Translations under genes and position numbers: made by a program
Shown: piece by piece, positions 36,111 to 44,989 of the stretch
Position numbering within the stretch: the stretch's first letter is position 1
How the letters are laid out: each line of letters begins with the position of its first letter
Notes under the pieces: generated by a model
Told to the model about the DNA's origin: nothing
The model's database searches: none
The model's input: the letters and a program-made list of their open reading frames with translations, nothing else
NCBI GenBank assembly: GCA_002163025.1
Contig: MABF01000094.1
Span: 1 to 52,397, forward strand
Source: 'Osedax' symbiont bacterium Rs2_46_30_T18
Lineage (GTDB): Bacteria > Pseudomonadota > Gammaproteobacteria > Pseudomonadales > Balneatricaceae
Length of the DNA: 52,397 nucleotides
Direction: 5' to 3'

Positions 36111-37571
36111 ATGATTAAAAAGACTCTATTAATAATACTAGCGCTACTGAGTTCATCTGCACTGGCAGGTATCTCAGATGTTTTTCGCGATGAGACGGGT
36201 AAGACCAACTGGCAACACCTGGCTAATTGGAGCAGCGGAACGCTAATTATTATCTTGGCAATAGTTATTTTAAGCTTGTTTGCTGCCCATCGCCGCTTGA
36301 GTAAATCCAATAATAAACTGCGCACCATCAGGGTGGAGCTGGAAGACAGGGTGGTTGAGCGGACCGCGACCTTAGATACTGCGAACAAACAATTAACCCG
36401 GTCAAACCAGCTACTCGCAGTTGAGGTTGATCAACATTTAGGAACCAGTCAGCAGTTGTTGACTTCAGAAGCTTATACTAGAAATATATTAGCTTCGATG
36501 CCGATAGTGCTGGTGAGTTTAGATGCTAAGGGAAACGTTACCCAGTGGAACCGACAAGCTGAAGAACTTTCCGGGATAGCTTCTACGACGGCAATAGGAA
36601 ACAATTTGTGGCAAGTTTATCCGGAAATAATCCTTACCTGGCAACAAGTCCAGCAAGTAATAGAATCCGGTGAATCTGTTACTTACCCGCACCGCCAGCG
36701 CGGTGTCTATTTTTACGATATTACTTTATACCCGCTGCACGGTACCGACACCCAAGGGGTGGTTATATTGGTGAATGATGTCTCCAAGCAAAAGCAAGCC
36801 GAGAACATCCTAGTTCACAACGAAAAAATATCCTCGATGACAGAATTGGCTTCGGCCATGGCGCATGACATTAATACCCCCCTACAGGGAATGTTATTGG
36901 ACTTACAGAGTTTCCAGCAATTGCTGGCTAAAAAAGCGGCTAGCCAGGTACTCACGCAAACGGATGTCGTTAAATTAAATACATTGCTCACAGATGCCTC
37001 CTCCAGAGCAGAGACAGTCGCTTCGATTGTCAAAAACCTGCTCAGGTTCTCTCGTGGACGCAGCGAGGCGAAGCAGTTACAGCGAGTGACTGTACTGCTA
37101 GATAATGCACTGATGCTGGCCAGTGATATGCTGAGTCTCCCCGGTAAATTGCAATTTAGTGACATTGATATTGCGAGGGATTACCAGAGCAAGCTGCCAC
37201 TATTAGCTTGTTATCCCACTGAGCTACAGCAAGTATTTTTAAATATTATTCGACATGCATGCTATGCAATGGAGCATATGCCAGATAATGCAGCGAAGCC
37301 CTGTATCAATATTAGCGTCAGTAAAGAACAGGACAGTATATGGATTTGCCTGGCACACAACGGTGCTATTCTAGGTGATGAGGAACAGATCAGTATTTTT
37401 GAACCTTCACTGAGTGTCATCTTGCCGCAGCGCGATGTGGACTCACAAAAGCGCTTGTCTTTTTCCAATTTTATCATTACAGATCAGCACCAGGGACAGA
37501 TGGCAGTCACTTCTGATCGAGAAAATGGCACCAAATTTCACATCCAGTTACAGCTAGACATAGACCAATAA
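36111..37571 (+). CDS. PAS-domain sensor histidine kinase with degenerate ATP-binding domain
   Basis: A 486-residue membrane sensor. It has a signal peptide (to about residue 20), a short periplasmic stretch, one transmembrane helix (about 40-62), a coiled coil, a PAS domain (about 120-240, with NVTQWNRQAEELSGI), and an HisKA-like helix with phospho-acceptor His252 in SAMAHDINTPL. The catalytic domain is eroded. The N-box reads LQQVFLNIIRHACYAME, with His where the Mg-binding Asn is expected; the G1 box reads AHNGAILGD instead of DNGxGI; and no GLG G2 box is evident, although GTKFHIQLQL ends the domain normally. It lies alone upstream of tmcA with no partner response regulator. It may signal without autophosphorylation or be a decaying gene, though the frame is intact. 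Confidence 0.85.
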   Translation: MIKKTLLIILALLSSSALAGISDVFRDETGKTNWQHLANWSSGTLIIILAIVILSLFAAHRRLSKSNNKLRTIRVELEDRVVERTATLDTANKQLTRSNQLLAVEVDQHLGTSQQLLTSEAYTRNILASMPIVLVSLDAKGNVTQWNRQAEELSGIASTTAIGNNLWQVYPEIILTWQQVQQVIESGESVTYPHRQRGVYFYDITLYPLHGTDTQGVVILVNDVSKQKQAENILVHNEKISSMTELASAMAHDINTPLQGMLLDLQSFQQLLAKKAASQVLTQTDVVKLNTLLTDASSRAETVASIVKNLLRFSRGRSEAKQLQRVTVLLDNALMLASDMLSLPGKLQFSDIDIARDYQSKLPLLACYPTELQQVFLNIIRHACYAMEHMPDNAAKPCINISVSKEQDSIWICLAHNGAILGDEEQISIFEPSLSVILPQRDVDSQKRLSFSNFIITDQHQGQMAVTSDRENGTKFHIQLQLDIDQ

Positions 37572-37621
37572 ACTTATCCCGGTCAGGGTAATATGGTGTC
37601 GAATTTAGTTGAGGTCAGCAG

Positions 37622-39901
37622 ATGAGCCTGCAACAAGTGTATTTAGGCTGCCAGTCGTTGGCAACAGCGAAGTCCCACCGCCAGCTATTGTGGCTCAGTG
37701 GCGAGCAAGCCTGGTGCTACAGCCAACTTTCTCAGATAGCGTCACTGCTGCAAGAACAGCAATCCATCGCGGTAATAGATGCTGCCAGCTCTGGAACAGT
37801 GATTGATCAGGCTGTGCTCAGTACTTTTTGTCGAGTGCATACAAGTGTTAAACAATGTCATAAGTACTTAGGCTCTGAGCATCAGACTATTGTTTTTGAC
37901 GGATATAGTGGTTTCAATCCTGATGCGCTTGCGCAAATTAGTGGTACTTTAACTGCCGGGGGTGTGTTGATCTTAGTCACTCCTGATGTACAGCACTGGC
38001 AAGAGTGGGCGGACCCTGAGCTGGACAAACTTTGGGTGCAACCCTATCAACTGCAAAATGTCAGTCGTCATTTTTTGAACTGGCTACAGTCGAATTTAGT
38101 GCAAGATTGCCAGCTTGCTCGATACACCCAAGCACAGTCAGGAGGGCAAAATTATCTTTTAGCCAACCAAGATCAAACACAGCACTTCCCTATATCATCC
38201 CTTTCCTCTGCTGGCTTTAAAATTAATCCCTCAGCTCTGGAGCTTCAGTTACAACTAGTGTCTGATATGGCGCAACATATTAGCACTAACGATTTGGCGC
38301 AATCGGTAGTGATGGCCGATCGAGGCAGGGGTAAGTCGGCGCTTTTAGGTTTACTGGCGAAGCAATTGGCCGCAGACAAAAATATTTTTTTGACTGCTGC
38401 AGATGCCCTGGCAGTTCAACAGGTACAAAAATTCGCCGAGCATGATCTGACTTTTTATACTCCAGATAAGCTCTTGAGTAACAACTTTCGAATCCCGGAT
38501 AATTGCCTGTTACTGATAGATGAGGCGGCAGCTATTAGCGTTGAAGTACTGCTGAGGTTACTGAAGAAGTTTCGTCAGTGTGTTTTTAGCAGCACTATGC
38601 AGGGGTATGAGGGAACAGGACAAGGTTTTAAACTACGCTTTTTAGCTCAATTGTTGAACTACAGCAGTGATTGCAAACTATTTTCTATGTCGCAACCTAT
38701 GCGTTGGGCCGCAGATGACCCACTGGAAGGCTGGTTGAATAAAGTGCTGCTGTTGAAAATACAAAGCGATGAACAAATTACTGTTGATGATCCAGGCAAC
38801 CTGGCTACTGCAGCGCTGCCAAAAGAAAGTCAGAGCACTGTCACTATTAGCCAAGTGTCTGCAGCGCAGTTAATCGCCTCTCCGGTAAAGCTACAACAGC
38901 TGTTTAGTTTACTTTCACAGGCACACTATCGCACTACACCGGGAGATCTGCGGATCATTCTCGACAGTCCCAATATGCATTTGTGGTTGGCCTGCACTCA
39001 TCTGCAAGTTGTCGCTGTGTGTCTGCTGGCCTCTGAAGGGGCTGTTGATAAATTCCCAGTCGATCAACAGCATATGAGTGGCGAGCAGCTGGCTATCGCC
39101 ATGCATCAAGGGAGGCGCAGGCCCAGGGGGAATTTGATTCCGCAAATGTTGATTGGCCAGGAGGGGCTGCTAGATGCCAAAGGGCTAAAGTTTGCCAGAG
39201 TAGTCCGGATAGCGACATTGCACTCTCACCGACGTAGCGGTATTGCAGGGCAGTTACTAGGAAATGTGCAAGACTGGGGTAGACAAAATAACTACCATTA
39301 CTTGTCGGCTAATTTTTCACTGCAACATGATCTGATAAATTTCTGGCAGCGACAAGGTTTTAGCTTCGTCAGGGTAGGTAATCAAACGGACAAGATAACA
39401 GGCAGCTACAATGCGATGGTATTGAAAGCCCTGCAACCTGAGCGGCGGATATTAACCCGCTTACAATCGAGTTTTGGGCTCAGACTGGCCTTCCAAAAAC
39501 GTCGTATTTTCAGTCCTGACAAGGATATGTCTATACTGCAGACTCTGCCCGTTGAACAGTCGTCGATGAGAGAGGCAGTGGATGATTGTGCTTATATTTA
39601 TTGGTGTAAACAGCAGCTGTACTGTTTTGCTTATCAGCAGCGCTCCCTGGAAAGTATTGCTTACTTATATGATTTATTGCTGCGACAATATCCTAACTGG
39701 GCTCAGTCAGCAGTTTTGAGCAGTACTGAAAAAGCATTAGTAGAAAGTTATTTTTTTGACTTGTTGCCACTAGAAAAGATTTATCTAACCTACAAATTAT
39801 CAGGCTATCGGCAGTTTGTTAAGCGCATGCGTGGCATTACACGGTTGCAATTAGTGTCGCTAGCTGACAACCGAGATGATGGAAGCAGTCCATGGAATTA
39901 A
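37622..39901 (+). CDS. tmcA: tRNA(Met) cytidine acetyltransferase
   Basis: Makes N4-acetylcytidine at the wobble position of elongator tRNA(Met), using acetyl-CoA and ATP. At 759 residues the domain order is as expected: an N-terminal DUF1726-like domain (about 1-190), a helicase-like ATPase domain with Walker A ADRGRGKSALL (about 237) and Walker B LLLIDEAAAI (about 297), then the GNAT acetyltransferase domain with the acetyl-CoA loop ATLHSHRRSGIAGQLL (about 535), and a C-terminal tRNA-binding tail. The SSTMQGYEGTGQGF helicase motif is intact. It overlaps the downstream DUF3820 gene by 10 bases. Confidence 0.96.
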   Translation: MSLQQVYLGCQSLATAKSHRQLLWLSGEQAWCYSQLSQIASLLQEQQSIAVIDAASSGTVIDQAVLSTFCRVHTSVKQCHKYLGSEHQTIVFDGYSGFNPDALAQISGTLTAGGVLILVTPDVQHWQEWADPELDKLWVQPYQLQNVSRHFLNWLQSNLVQDCQLARYTQAQSGGQNYLLANQDQTQHFPISSLSSAGFKINPSALELQLQLVSDMAQHISTNDLAQSVVMADRGRGKSALLGLLAKQLAADKNIFLTAADALAVQQVQKFAEHDLTFYTPDKLLSNNFRIPDNCLLLIDEAAAISVEVLLRLLKKFRQCVFSSTMQGYEGTGQGFKLRFLAQLLNYSSDCKLFSMSQPMRWAADDPLEGWLNKVLLLKIQSDEQITVDDPGNLATAALPKESQSTVTISQVSAAQLIASPVKLQQLFSLLSQAHYRTTPGDLRIILDSPNMHLWLACTHLQVVAVCLLASEGAVDKFPVDQQHMSGEQLAIAMHQGRRRPRGNLIPQMLIGQEGLLDAKGLKFARVVRIATLHSHRRSGIAGQLLGNVQDWGRQNNYHYLSANFSLQHDLINFWQRQGFSFVRVGNQTDKITGSYNAMVLKALQPERRILTRLQSSFGLRLAFQKRRIFSPDKDMSILQTLPVEQSSMREAVDDCAYIYWCKQQLYCFAYQQRSLESIAYLYDLLLRQYPNWAQSAVLSSTEKALVESYFFDLLPLEKIYLTYKLSGYRQFVKRMRGITRLQLVSLADNRDDGSSPWN

Positions 39902-40116
39902 AACCTGAGCACCTAAAAAAGTTGGCGAACATGAAGATGCCCTACGGTAAATATGCGGGTAGAGTACTGGTTGACTTGCCTGAGCCTTATGTCTGTTGGT
40001 TCGAGCGAAAAGGTTTTCCAAAAGGAGAATTGGGAGAATTATTAGCCACATTACATGTGGTAAAACTCAATGGTTTGGAATCTCTGTTACAGCCGCTTCG
40101 CAAGACTTATAGATAG
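39892..40116 (+). CDS. DUF3820 family protein
   Basis: A 74-residue soluble protein of the DUF3820 family (also called putative quorum-sensing-regulated virulence factor). The hallmark is MPYGKYAGRVLVDLPEPYVCWF (near residues 15-37), followed by FPKGELGELLA. It begins inside tmcA (10-base overlap), implying coupling. The fold is compact; no enzyme motif is visible and the biological role is unclear. Confidence 0.9.
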   Translation: MELKPEHLKKLANMKMPYGKYAGRVLVDLPEPYVCWFERKGFPKGELGELLATLHVVKLNGLESLLQPLRKTYR

Positions 40117-40212
40117 AGTGTTTATCTATAGACTGAACCCCTAACAGGTATAGTGCTGAAGAGGTCTTTGTCGTAACAGCCAATGTTGATTAAGCCAATA
40201 ACGGCGCAGCAA

Positions 40213-41544
40213 TTAACCTAATAATTTCTGCTCCATCTTAGTATTTCGCATGCGTCGTAATTTTTGTTTGAAGTCAGTAGGGCTCAGTTGATGTTTGTTC
40301 AACAGCTTATAAAAATCGGTACGGTTTCGCTCTGCAATTCGAGCGGCGTGAGTGACATTTCCCTCAGTGACTTGTAGTACTTTCATCAAGTAGTCGCGCT
40401 CAAAGTTTGCTCTGGCCTGGTTAAAGGAAAGCATTGCCGAATCATCATCGCTGATAACACCGCAGATAAGCTTTTCTGAGATCACTGGACTAGTACTCTC
40501 AATGACCACTTGTTTAACCACATCCCCCAATTGCTGAACATTGCCAGGCCAAGTGGCTTTGGCCAAAAGGTGTAAAGCCCCGGGTGAAATGTTGCGTACT
40601 TTCCTGTTGTACTTCAAACTGTGTTCAGCTAAAAAATGTCTCGCCAACAGCGGAATATCTTCGACCCTGTCTCGCAGTGCTGGAATATTCAAAGTAATGA
40701 CATTTAACAGGTAAAACAGTTCTCTGTCGAAGTAGCCCTGGAGCATGATCTGTTCTAAATTGGCTCTACAGGAACAGATAATCCTCAAGTCGCTATCAGA
40801 CTGTGCGGAGGCGGCAATGGCGCGCTGACAGCTCTGTAAGCCCGTCAGTAGGGACTGTTGCAAAGAGGCTGATAATTTGCTGATATTATCCAGGAAAATG
40901 GTCGCCTTAGTATCTTTGTTAAGATTGTTTAATAACTGCTCGTTGAGTTGATCTTCTTCCAATTTAGCGCAGTCAATATAGATAAAAGGTTTTTTGTCGT
41001 TGGCAGCAACAGAGTGGATAGCTTTGGCTAGCAGTTTTTTGCCGCAGCCCTTGGCGCCTTGTATTACAACATTGATATTAGATTCGGCTACATGGTGGGC
41101 CTGATCAAGTACTTTTTCCATTTGTCCTGTACAAGTCAAAATCCCACTTTTCCAATCGGTATTGTTGCGTCTTTTAATGGATGTCAAAGCGCTGCGGGTG
41201 ATTTCTGTTAATAATTTTAATTCAACTGGTTTAGCGATGAAACCAAAGATACCTTTTTGCGAGGTCACTAAGGCTTCAGCCAAGGCGGTGCTATGGGTGG
41301 ATATTAATATAGGCAGGGACTGATATTGTGCCTGTGCTAATTTGTATAATTTATTGCCATTGACTAAACTTAGTTGAAAATTAGTGATTAAAAGATCAAT
41401 TTTATTTTGCTGTAAGATAAGCAATGCTTGGTCACCATCGGTAGTGCAAAAAACCTCATAGCTTTGCTCTAATAACAAGTGCTTGACTTGTTCTAAATGA
41501 TCCCTATCTTCATCGGCTATAAGGATGGTGGTCTTGGTCATCAT
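40213..41544 (-). CDS. GlrR/NtrC-like regulator with degenerate receiver and AAA domain, no GAFTGA
   Basis: A 444-residue protein with NtrC-type architecture: receiver (about 5-120), AAA+ domain (about 135-365) and Fis-type HTH (about 400-435, NVTHAARIAERNRTDFYKLL, close to GlrR/QseF). In the receiver the phospho-acceptor Asp is Asn55 (LLITNFQL), although the switch Lys (FIAKP) is kept. The AAA domain keeps Walker A GAKGCGKK (163-170). The whole GAFTGA loop that contacts sigma-54 is missing, Walker B is IFLDN with Asn for the catalytic Glu, and the R-finger region reads GYFDRELFYLLNV. It therefore cannot be a standard sigma-54 activator; DNA binding as a repressor or bookmarking protein is more likely. 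Start ATG 41544 has GGAG 10 bases upstream. Confidence 0.88.
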   Translation of the reverse strand: MMTKTTILIADEDRDHLEQVKHLLLEQSYEVFCTTDGDQALLILQQNKIDLLITNFQLSLVNGNKLYKLAQAQYQSLPILISTHSTALAEALVTSQKGIFGFIAKPVELKLLTEITRSALTSIKRRNNTDWKSGILTCTGQMEKVLDQAHHVAESNINVVIQGAKGCGKKLLAKAIHSVAANDKKPFIYIDCAKLEEDQLNEQLLNNLNKDTKATIFLDNISKLSASLQQSLLTGLQSCQRAIAASAQSDSDLRIICSCRANLEQIMLQGYFDRELFYLLNVITLNIPALRDRVEDIPLLARHFLAEHSLKYNRKVRNISPGALHLLAKATWPGNVQQLGDVVKQVVIESTSPVISEKLICGVISDDDSAMLSFNQARANFERDYLMKVLQVTEGNVTHAARIAERNRTDFYKLLNKHQLSPTDFKQKLRRMRNTKMEQKLLG

Positions 41545-41994
41545 AAAAAGGACACTCCATGTATAATACGCTTGCAATTAGATCCGTCTTAATTCAACGT
41601 GCATTTATTGAACAATGTATGCAATTGTACGGAGTTAAACTGAATGTTAACCGACTAGTTTGTGTATGCAAAGTTAACACAGCAAAAAACCGTATGCTAT
41701 AGTGACATTTGTTTATTTAAAAGTTTTTTTTGTACCAATTGCTTGATTTATTTGCCTCTGAAATTAAGTTAATAGTCGATATATCCAAGCTGCAATCATA
41801 TCCTGAATTTTGCTAAATTACTTATTTATATACATTTCGAGCTGTTATCTACTAAACTATTAGTGTGTTTGCAGAAGAGTCTATTTTTCCTGTTTAGCGG
41901 TGGTTCATATAGAGGCTGTTCATACTATGGTAATTTTTATGAAGTGTAAGCATATGAAATTCAAAACTATATTTTATAGGACAGTAAATCAGAC
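41545..41994. other. AT-rich divergent intergenic region
   Basis: These 450 bp separate the GlrR-like gene (minus) from the lipoprotein gene (plus). The sequence is clearly more AT-rich than its surroundings and has no supported gene. Promoters for both neighbours should be here; I do not see one with a good -35/-10 pair that I would assign. Confidence 0.5.
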
Positions 41995-42966
41995 ATGATA
42001 TCTCGGCTGTTACGTTTAAAATTTATTTTCATTGGTGTTGTTGTTACTGTGCTGTTGAGCGGCTGTATGGCAGCGGTGCAACCCGCTGCTGTCAATGAAA
42101 ATAAATCCTTCAGTAAATTGTTGCGGGGCACTGTATATTTAGAAAATTCCCAATATAAAATACGTCTTTGTGGGACGACCACTTTTGCCAAATTATTTGA
42201 TCCAAAACAGCAATTAATTTCACATTTTTCACGAAAGGGTGATTTACGGCCTACTATGTATCTTGAATTTTCTGGTACAGCAGCCCAAAGTCTTGATTGG
42301 CAAGTAGATAAGATATTATTTTCCTCAGTAAAGGCAAATGACTGCGGGCTGAGTATGCAATCTTTAGACTACCTGGCTAAAGGGAAAAAGGGCCTATGGC
42401 AGGCGAGGGTTATCGAAGATAAAGTACAGTTGAGCAAGCAGAATATTTATTCGCAGTTAGAGTTTTTGTCTGTTGAAAACAGAAAAAATAGCTGGAGTGG
42501 GGAGGTGGTTCTAGCGACTGGCAGAGCCTATAAAATGAATTTAAAAATATTACAACAAGAGTGCATGGATCAGTTGCAGCAGTGGTATGCTTTAAGCGCT
42601 GAGCTAAGGATTAACGGTGAATCGCATTTGGGTTGCGTGCGCAAGGGAGACAGCGTTACAGAGTTTAACAGCGGTAAGTACAGTAATATCCTCAGTGCAG
42701 GTAATGCTTTTATTGTTTTGAACTTGGCATCTGATAACAGTGTTAAATTGATTCTTGATTATCGTAATGGTCATCCGATAGTTGTGAGTAAAGGACAGTG
42801 GAAGATGCACCCTGAGCAGATACTAGAAGTTGCCTTAAACTCTACCCAGACCAGCCCTGAGCAAAGTGTCATGTTGTTTCAAGTATTTAACAATAATGAG
42901 TTAAGGTTAAAAGGTTTTTCTGAATTACTCGGTAATAATGGTTTGAAACTGTTACCGGTTTATTAG
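41995..42966 (+). CDS. Putative outer-membrane or periplasmic lipoprotein of unknown function
   Basis: A 323-residue protein with a type II signal peptide: basic start, hydrophobic core and lipobox VLLSGC with Cys24. Asp is not at +2 (Met is), so outer-membrane sorting is allowed. The mature part is predicted mostly beta, with two halves (about 35-165 and 170-320). Each carries Cys residues (Cys58 and a later Cys in DCGL; ECM and GCV in the second half), which could form disulfides. I cannot assign a family with confidence; a loose similarity to small META/NlpE-like lipoprotein domains is possible but unproven. Convergent with the J-like protein gene. Confidence 0.75.
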   Translation: MISRLLRLKFIFIGVVVTVLLSGCMAAVQPAAVNENKSFSKLLRGTVYLENSQYKIRLCGTTTFAKLFDPKQQLISHFSRKGDLRPTMYLEFSGTAAQSLDWQVDKILFSSVKANDCGLSMQSLDYLAKGKKGLWQARVIEDKVQLSKQNIYSQLEFLSVENRKNSWSGEVVLATGRAYKMNLKILQQECMDQLQQWYALSAELRINGESHLGCVRKGDSVTEFNSGKYSNILSAGNAFIVLNLASDNSVKLILDYRNGHPIVVSKGQWKMHPEQILEVALNSTQTSPEQSVMLFQVFNNNELRLKGFSELLGNNGLKLLPVY

Positions 42967-43025
42967 TAAATCCAACCGTAGAGAAATACAGGTTTTGTCT
43001 CAAATTTCCCCAGCCCCAACTGTTG

Positions 43026-43502
43026 TCACTGTGTAATATTACTCTTTTTAATTAAATGCTCGCGGGCTAAATCTATTTTTGTCGCCTCTATATCACTGAC
43101 ATCACCGGAGTTTTTAAGCTCTCTTATTAATTTACGGTGTGCTTGCACTATCTCCTCTCTGCTCGGATCTTCGTTCAGTCCAAGTATCTGCAATGCCTGA
43201 TCGTCATCCATATTAATTGAACTACGCACTACTTTTCTGGCACCGGAATTGCCCGCTAAAACTTTTATTAAGGGTATTAAAATCCTGGTCAGGGCAAACC
43301 TTCTGAATAGGCCTAACAGTAGCACCGGGATGCCACTAAGTAGAGGCAGCCTGCCAGTGACAATTAAAACTATTAAAACTAATCCGAGTAAGATCAAGAC
43401 ACCTTTGAGGGCGGTTATTCCCTGCCGCTGGCTGGCGTTCTTAAACCAATAAATGATTGCGACTAGTGCCAAAGCAAATAAAAATAAGAAAAATGGGTTC
43501 AT
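43026..43502 (-). CDS. Membrane-anchored DnaJ-like protein lacking the HPD motif
   Basis: A 158-residue protein with two or three N-terminal hydrophobic segments (about 1-20, 30-50, 54-72), a linker and a C-terminal J-like domain: DDDQALQILGLNEDPSREEI, then VQAHRKLIRELKNSGDVSDI. It matches the TIM14/Pam18-like membrane J proteins of proteobacteria in layout, but where those have LHPDRGG this protein has LKNSGDVS, so the Hsp70-stimulating HPD is gone. The Pam16 family is a known example of an HPD-less J-like partner. Single gene, convergent with the lipoprotein gene. Confidence 0.8.
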   Translation of the reverse strand: MNPFFLFLFALALVAIIYWFKNASQRQGITALKGVLILLGLVLIVLIVTGRLPLLSGIPVLLLGLFRRFALTRILIPLIKVLAGNSGARKVVRSSINMDDDQALQILGLNEDPSREEIVQAHRKLIRELKNSGDVSDIEATKIDLAREHLIKKSNITQ

Positions 43503-43730
43503 AAAAGGACTCTAAAATAGTGACAACAAACAATTAATGCGAATGCAACCTTTACTGCAGATCTCGAATAAGGCCGAAGAACACCAGTGTACTTAAACTT
43601 TTGTCCTTAGTGTATAGAATTAGTTATTAAAAATTTAGCATAGTGGAGACTAATGAATGATAGTATCTTGATTACGCTGTGCGGCGTTCCTTTTCAGGGT
43701 CATGAAAATTCATACTTGTAGGCAGTATTT

Positions 43731-44684
43731 GTGTTTAAAAAAACAATATTCATTGCGACTTTAGCACTGTTATTCTCTTGTTACAGTAATGCTCAAAAAC
43801 GTGTTGTCTCAATGGGAACCGGTGGTATTACCGGCGTGTATTACCCTACCGGTGGCAGTATCTGCAGGATAGTTAATAAACCTGGGGCTGTACATGGCAT
43901 ACGTTGCGCTCTGGAAGCCACTAACGGTTCTGTGTCAAATATCAAAAGGGTGCAACAGGGGGAGCTAGATGTCGCTATTGCCCAGTCAAACTGGATTTAC
44001 CATAGCTATAAGTCCAGCCCGGGAAATCCAGCAGCTGATTACCCATTACGTACACTTCTAGTGCTCTATCCGGAATACTTCACCCTTATAGTGCCTAAAA
44101 ACTCTGCTATATATAACTTTGATGACATCCGAGGTAAGAGAATAAGTATCGGGCCTCAGGGGTCTGGTTCCCAAGCGACTATGGATGAACTGCTGCGAAA
44201 AAAAGGCTGGAGTTTTGCCGATTTTTCGCAAGTGTTAAATCTGGATACAGCTGAGCAGGCCAGTGCGCTGTGTGAGGGACGGATCGATGTCATGATCTAT
44301 ATTGTCGCTCACCCATCTGCTGTCGCCAGGGAGGCTACCCAGGATTGCGAAAGCCGGCTTGTCTCTGTGCAGGGTAGGGACGTAGAGCAGTTATTGGCAG
44401 AGAATTCTTATTATCGCTGGGCAGATATACCCGGGGGGATCTATCGCGGTAATAGTACATCGGTTGGTACTTTTGGCGTTAATGCGACTCTCTTTGCCAG
44501 CACTGCCCTGTCTGAAGAGGCCGCCTATTCACTGGTAAAGTCACTGCTGGAAAATTTACCTGAGTTTAAAGGATTTCATAGGGCTTTCAGTCATTTAGAA
44601 GCTAAGACTATGCTTGAGGGGCCTTTCGCTGCGCCGCTGCATAAAGGTGTTATTCGCTATTATAAAGAGATTGGCCTTATGTGA
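43731..44684 (+). CDS. TAXI-family TRAP substrate-binding protein (orphan copy 1)
   Basis: A 317-residue periplasmic TAXI protein. The signal peptide ends near SCYSNA (residue 21). The TAXI signature MGTGGITGVYYPTGGSICR follows directly, then GSVSNIKRVQQGELDVAIAQ, the domain-hinge FDDIRGKRISIGPQGSGSQ and the C-terminal AAPLHKGVIRYYKEIGLM. GTG at 43731 is the start, since no in-frame ATG precedes the signal peptide. It has no permease beside it; copy 2 lies 305 bp downstream with about the same length and very similar sequence, and the permease-linked copy (48051) is more distant in sequence. Confidence 0.9.
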   Translation: MFKKTIFIATLALLFSCYSNAQKRVVSMGTGGITGVYYPTGGSICRIVNKPGAVHGIRCALEATNGSVSNIKRVQQGELDVAIAQSNWIYHSYKSSPGNPAADYPLRTLLVLYPEYFTLIVPKNSAIYNFDDIRGKRISIGPQGSGSQATMDELLRKKGWSFADFSQVLNLDTAEQASALCEGRIDVMIYIVAHPSAVAREATQDCESRLVSVQGRDVEQLLAENSYYRWADIPGGIYRGNSTSVGTFGVNATLFASTALSEEAAYSLVKSLLENLPEFKGFHRAFSHLEAKTMLEGPFAAPLHKGVIRYYKEIGLM

Positions 44685-44989
44685 TCACTTTTGCTACTGT
44701 GCGTTGCGCGAGAATTTTTAGCTGTCTGTCACTCAACACTTAGATTCATCACAACGCGGATCTTTACCAGCGCTCGCGCGCAAAAATGTAGCAGGTGAAA
44801 AGTCGCATAGACGGGCTTCAGCCAATCTAAATTGATTCGGCGACAGGGGTGAAAGTGACATCAAAAAATGTATTGGATCGACATTAATAAAGCCAGATTC
44901 AACCAGTACAGAACGCTCTCTGAGCCTGCAGTAAATTAGTTCGCCAGTATAATAGAATTTATAATTCATCCTTTTGGGCATATCTTGAA
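44685..44989. other. Spacer between the two orphan TAXI genes
   Basis: These 305 bp carry no gene or RNA I can support. A minus-strand open frame (44733-45002) overlaps the next gene's start and has no ribosome site or recognisable sequence. Because the spacer is long, copy 2 probably has its own promoter. Confidence 0.5.

Noticed and set aside
36111-37571. Calling the degenerate histidine kinase a pseudogene
   Set aside because: The frame is intact from signal peptide to C terminus and motif changes are confined to specific sites, so it is annotated as a CDS with altered motifs.
40108-40130. Terminator between the DUF3820 gene and the GlrR-like gene
   Set aside because: TATAGATA/TATCTATA can pair, but the stem is all A/T apart from one pair and has no T-run, so support is too weak to list.
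43731-43800. Lipoprotein signal in orphan TAXI copy 1 (LLFSC)
   Set aside because: Phe at -2 is atypical for a lipobox and the paralogue has no Cys there; an ordinary signal peptide ending SNA fits better.
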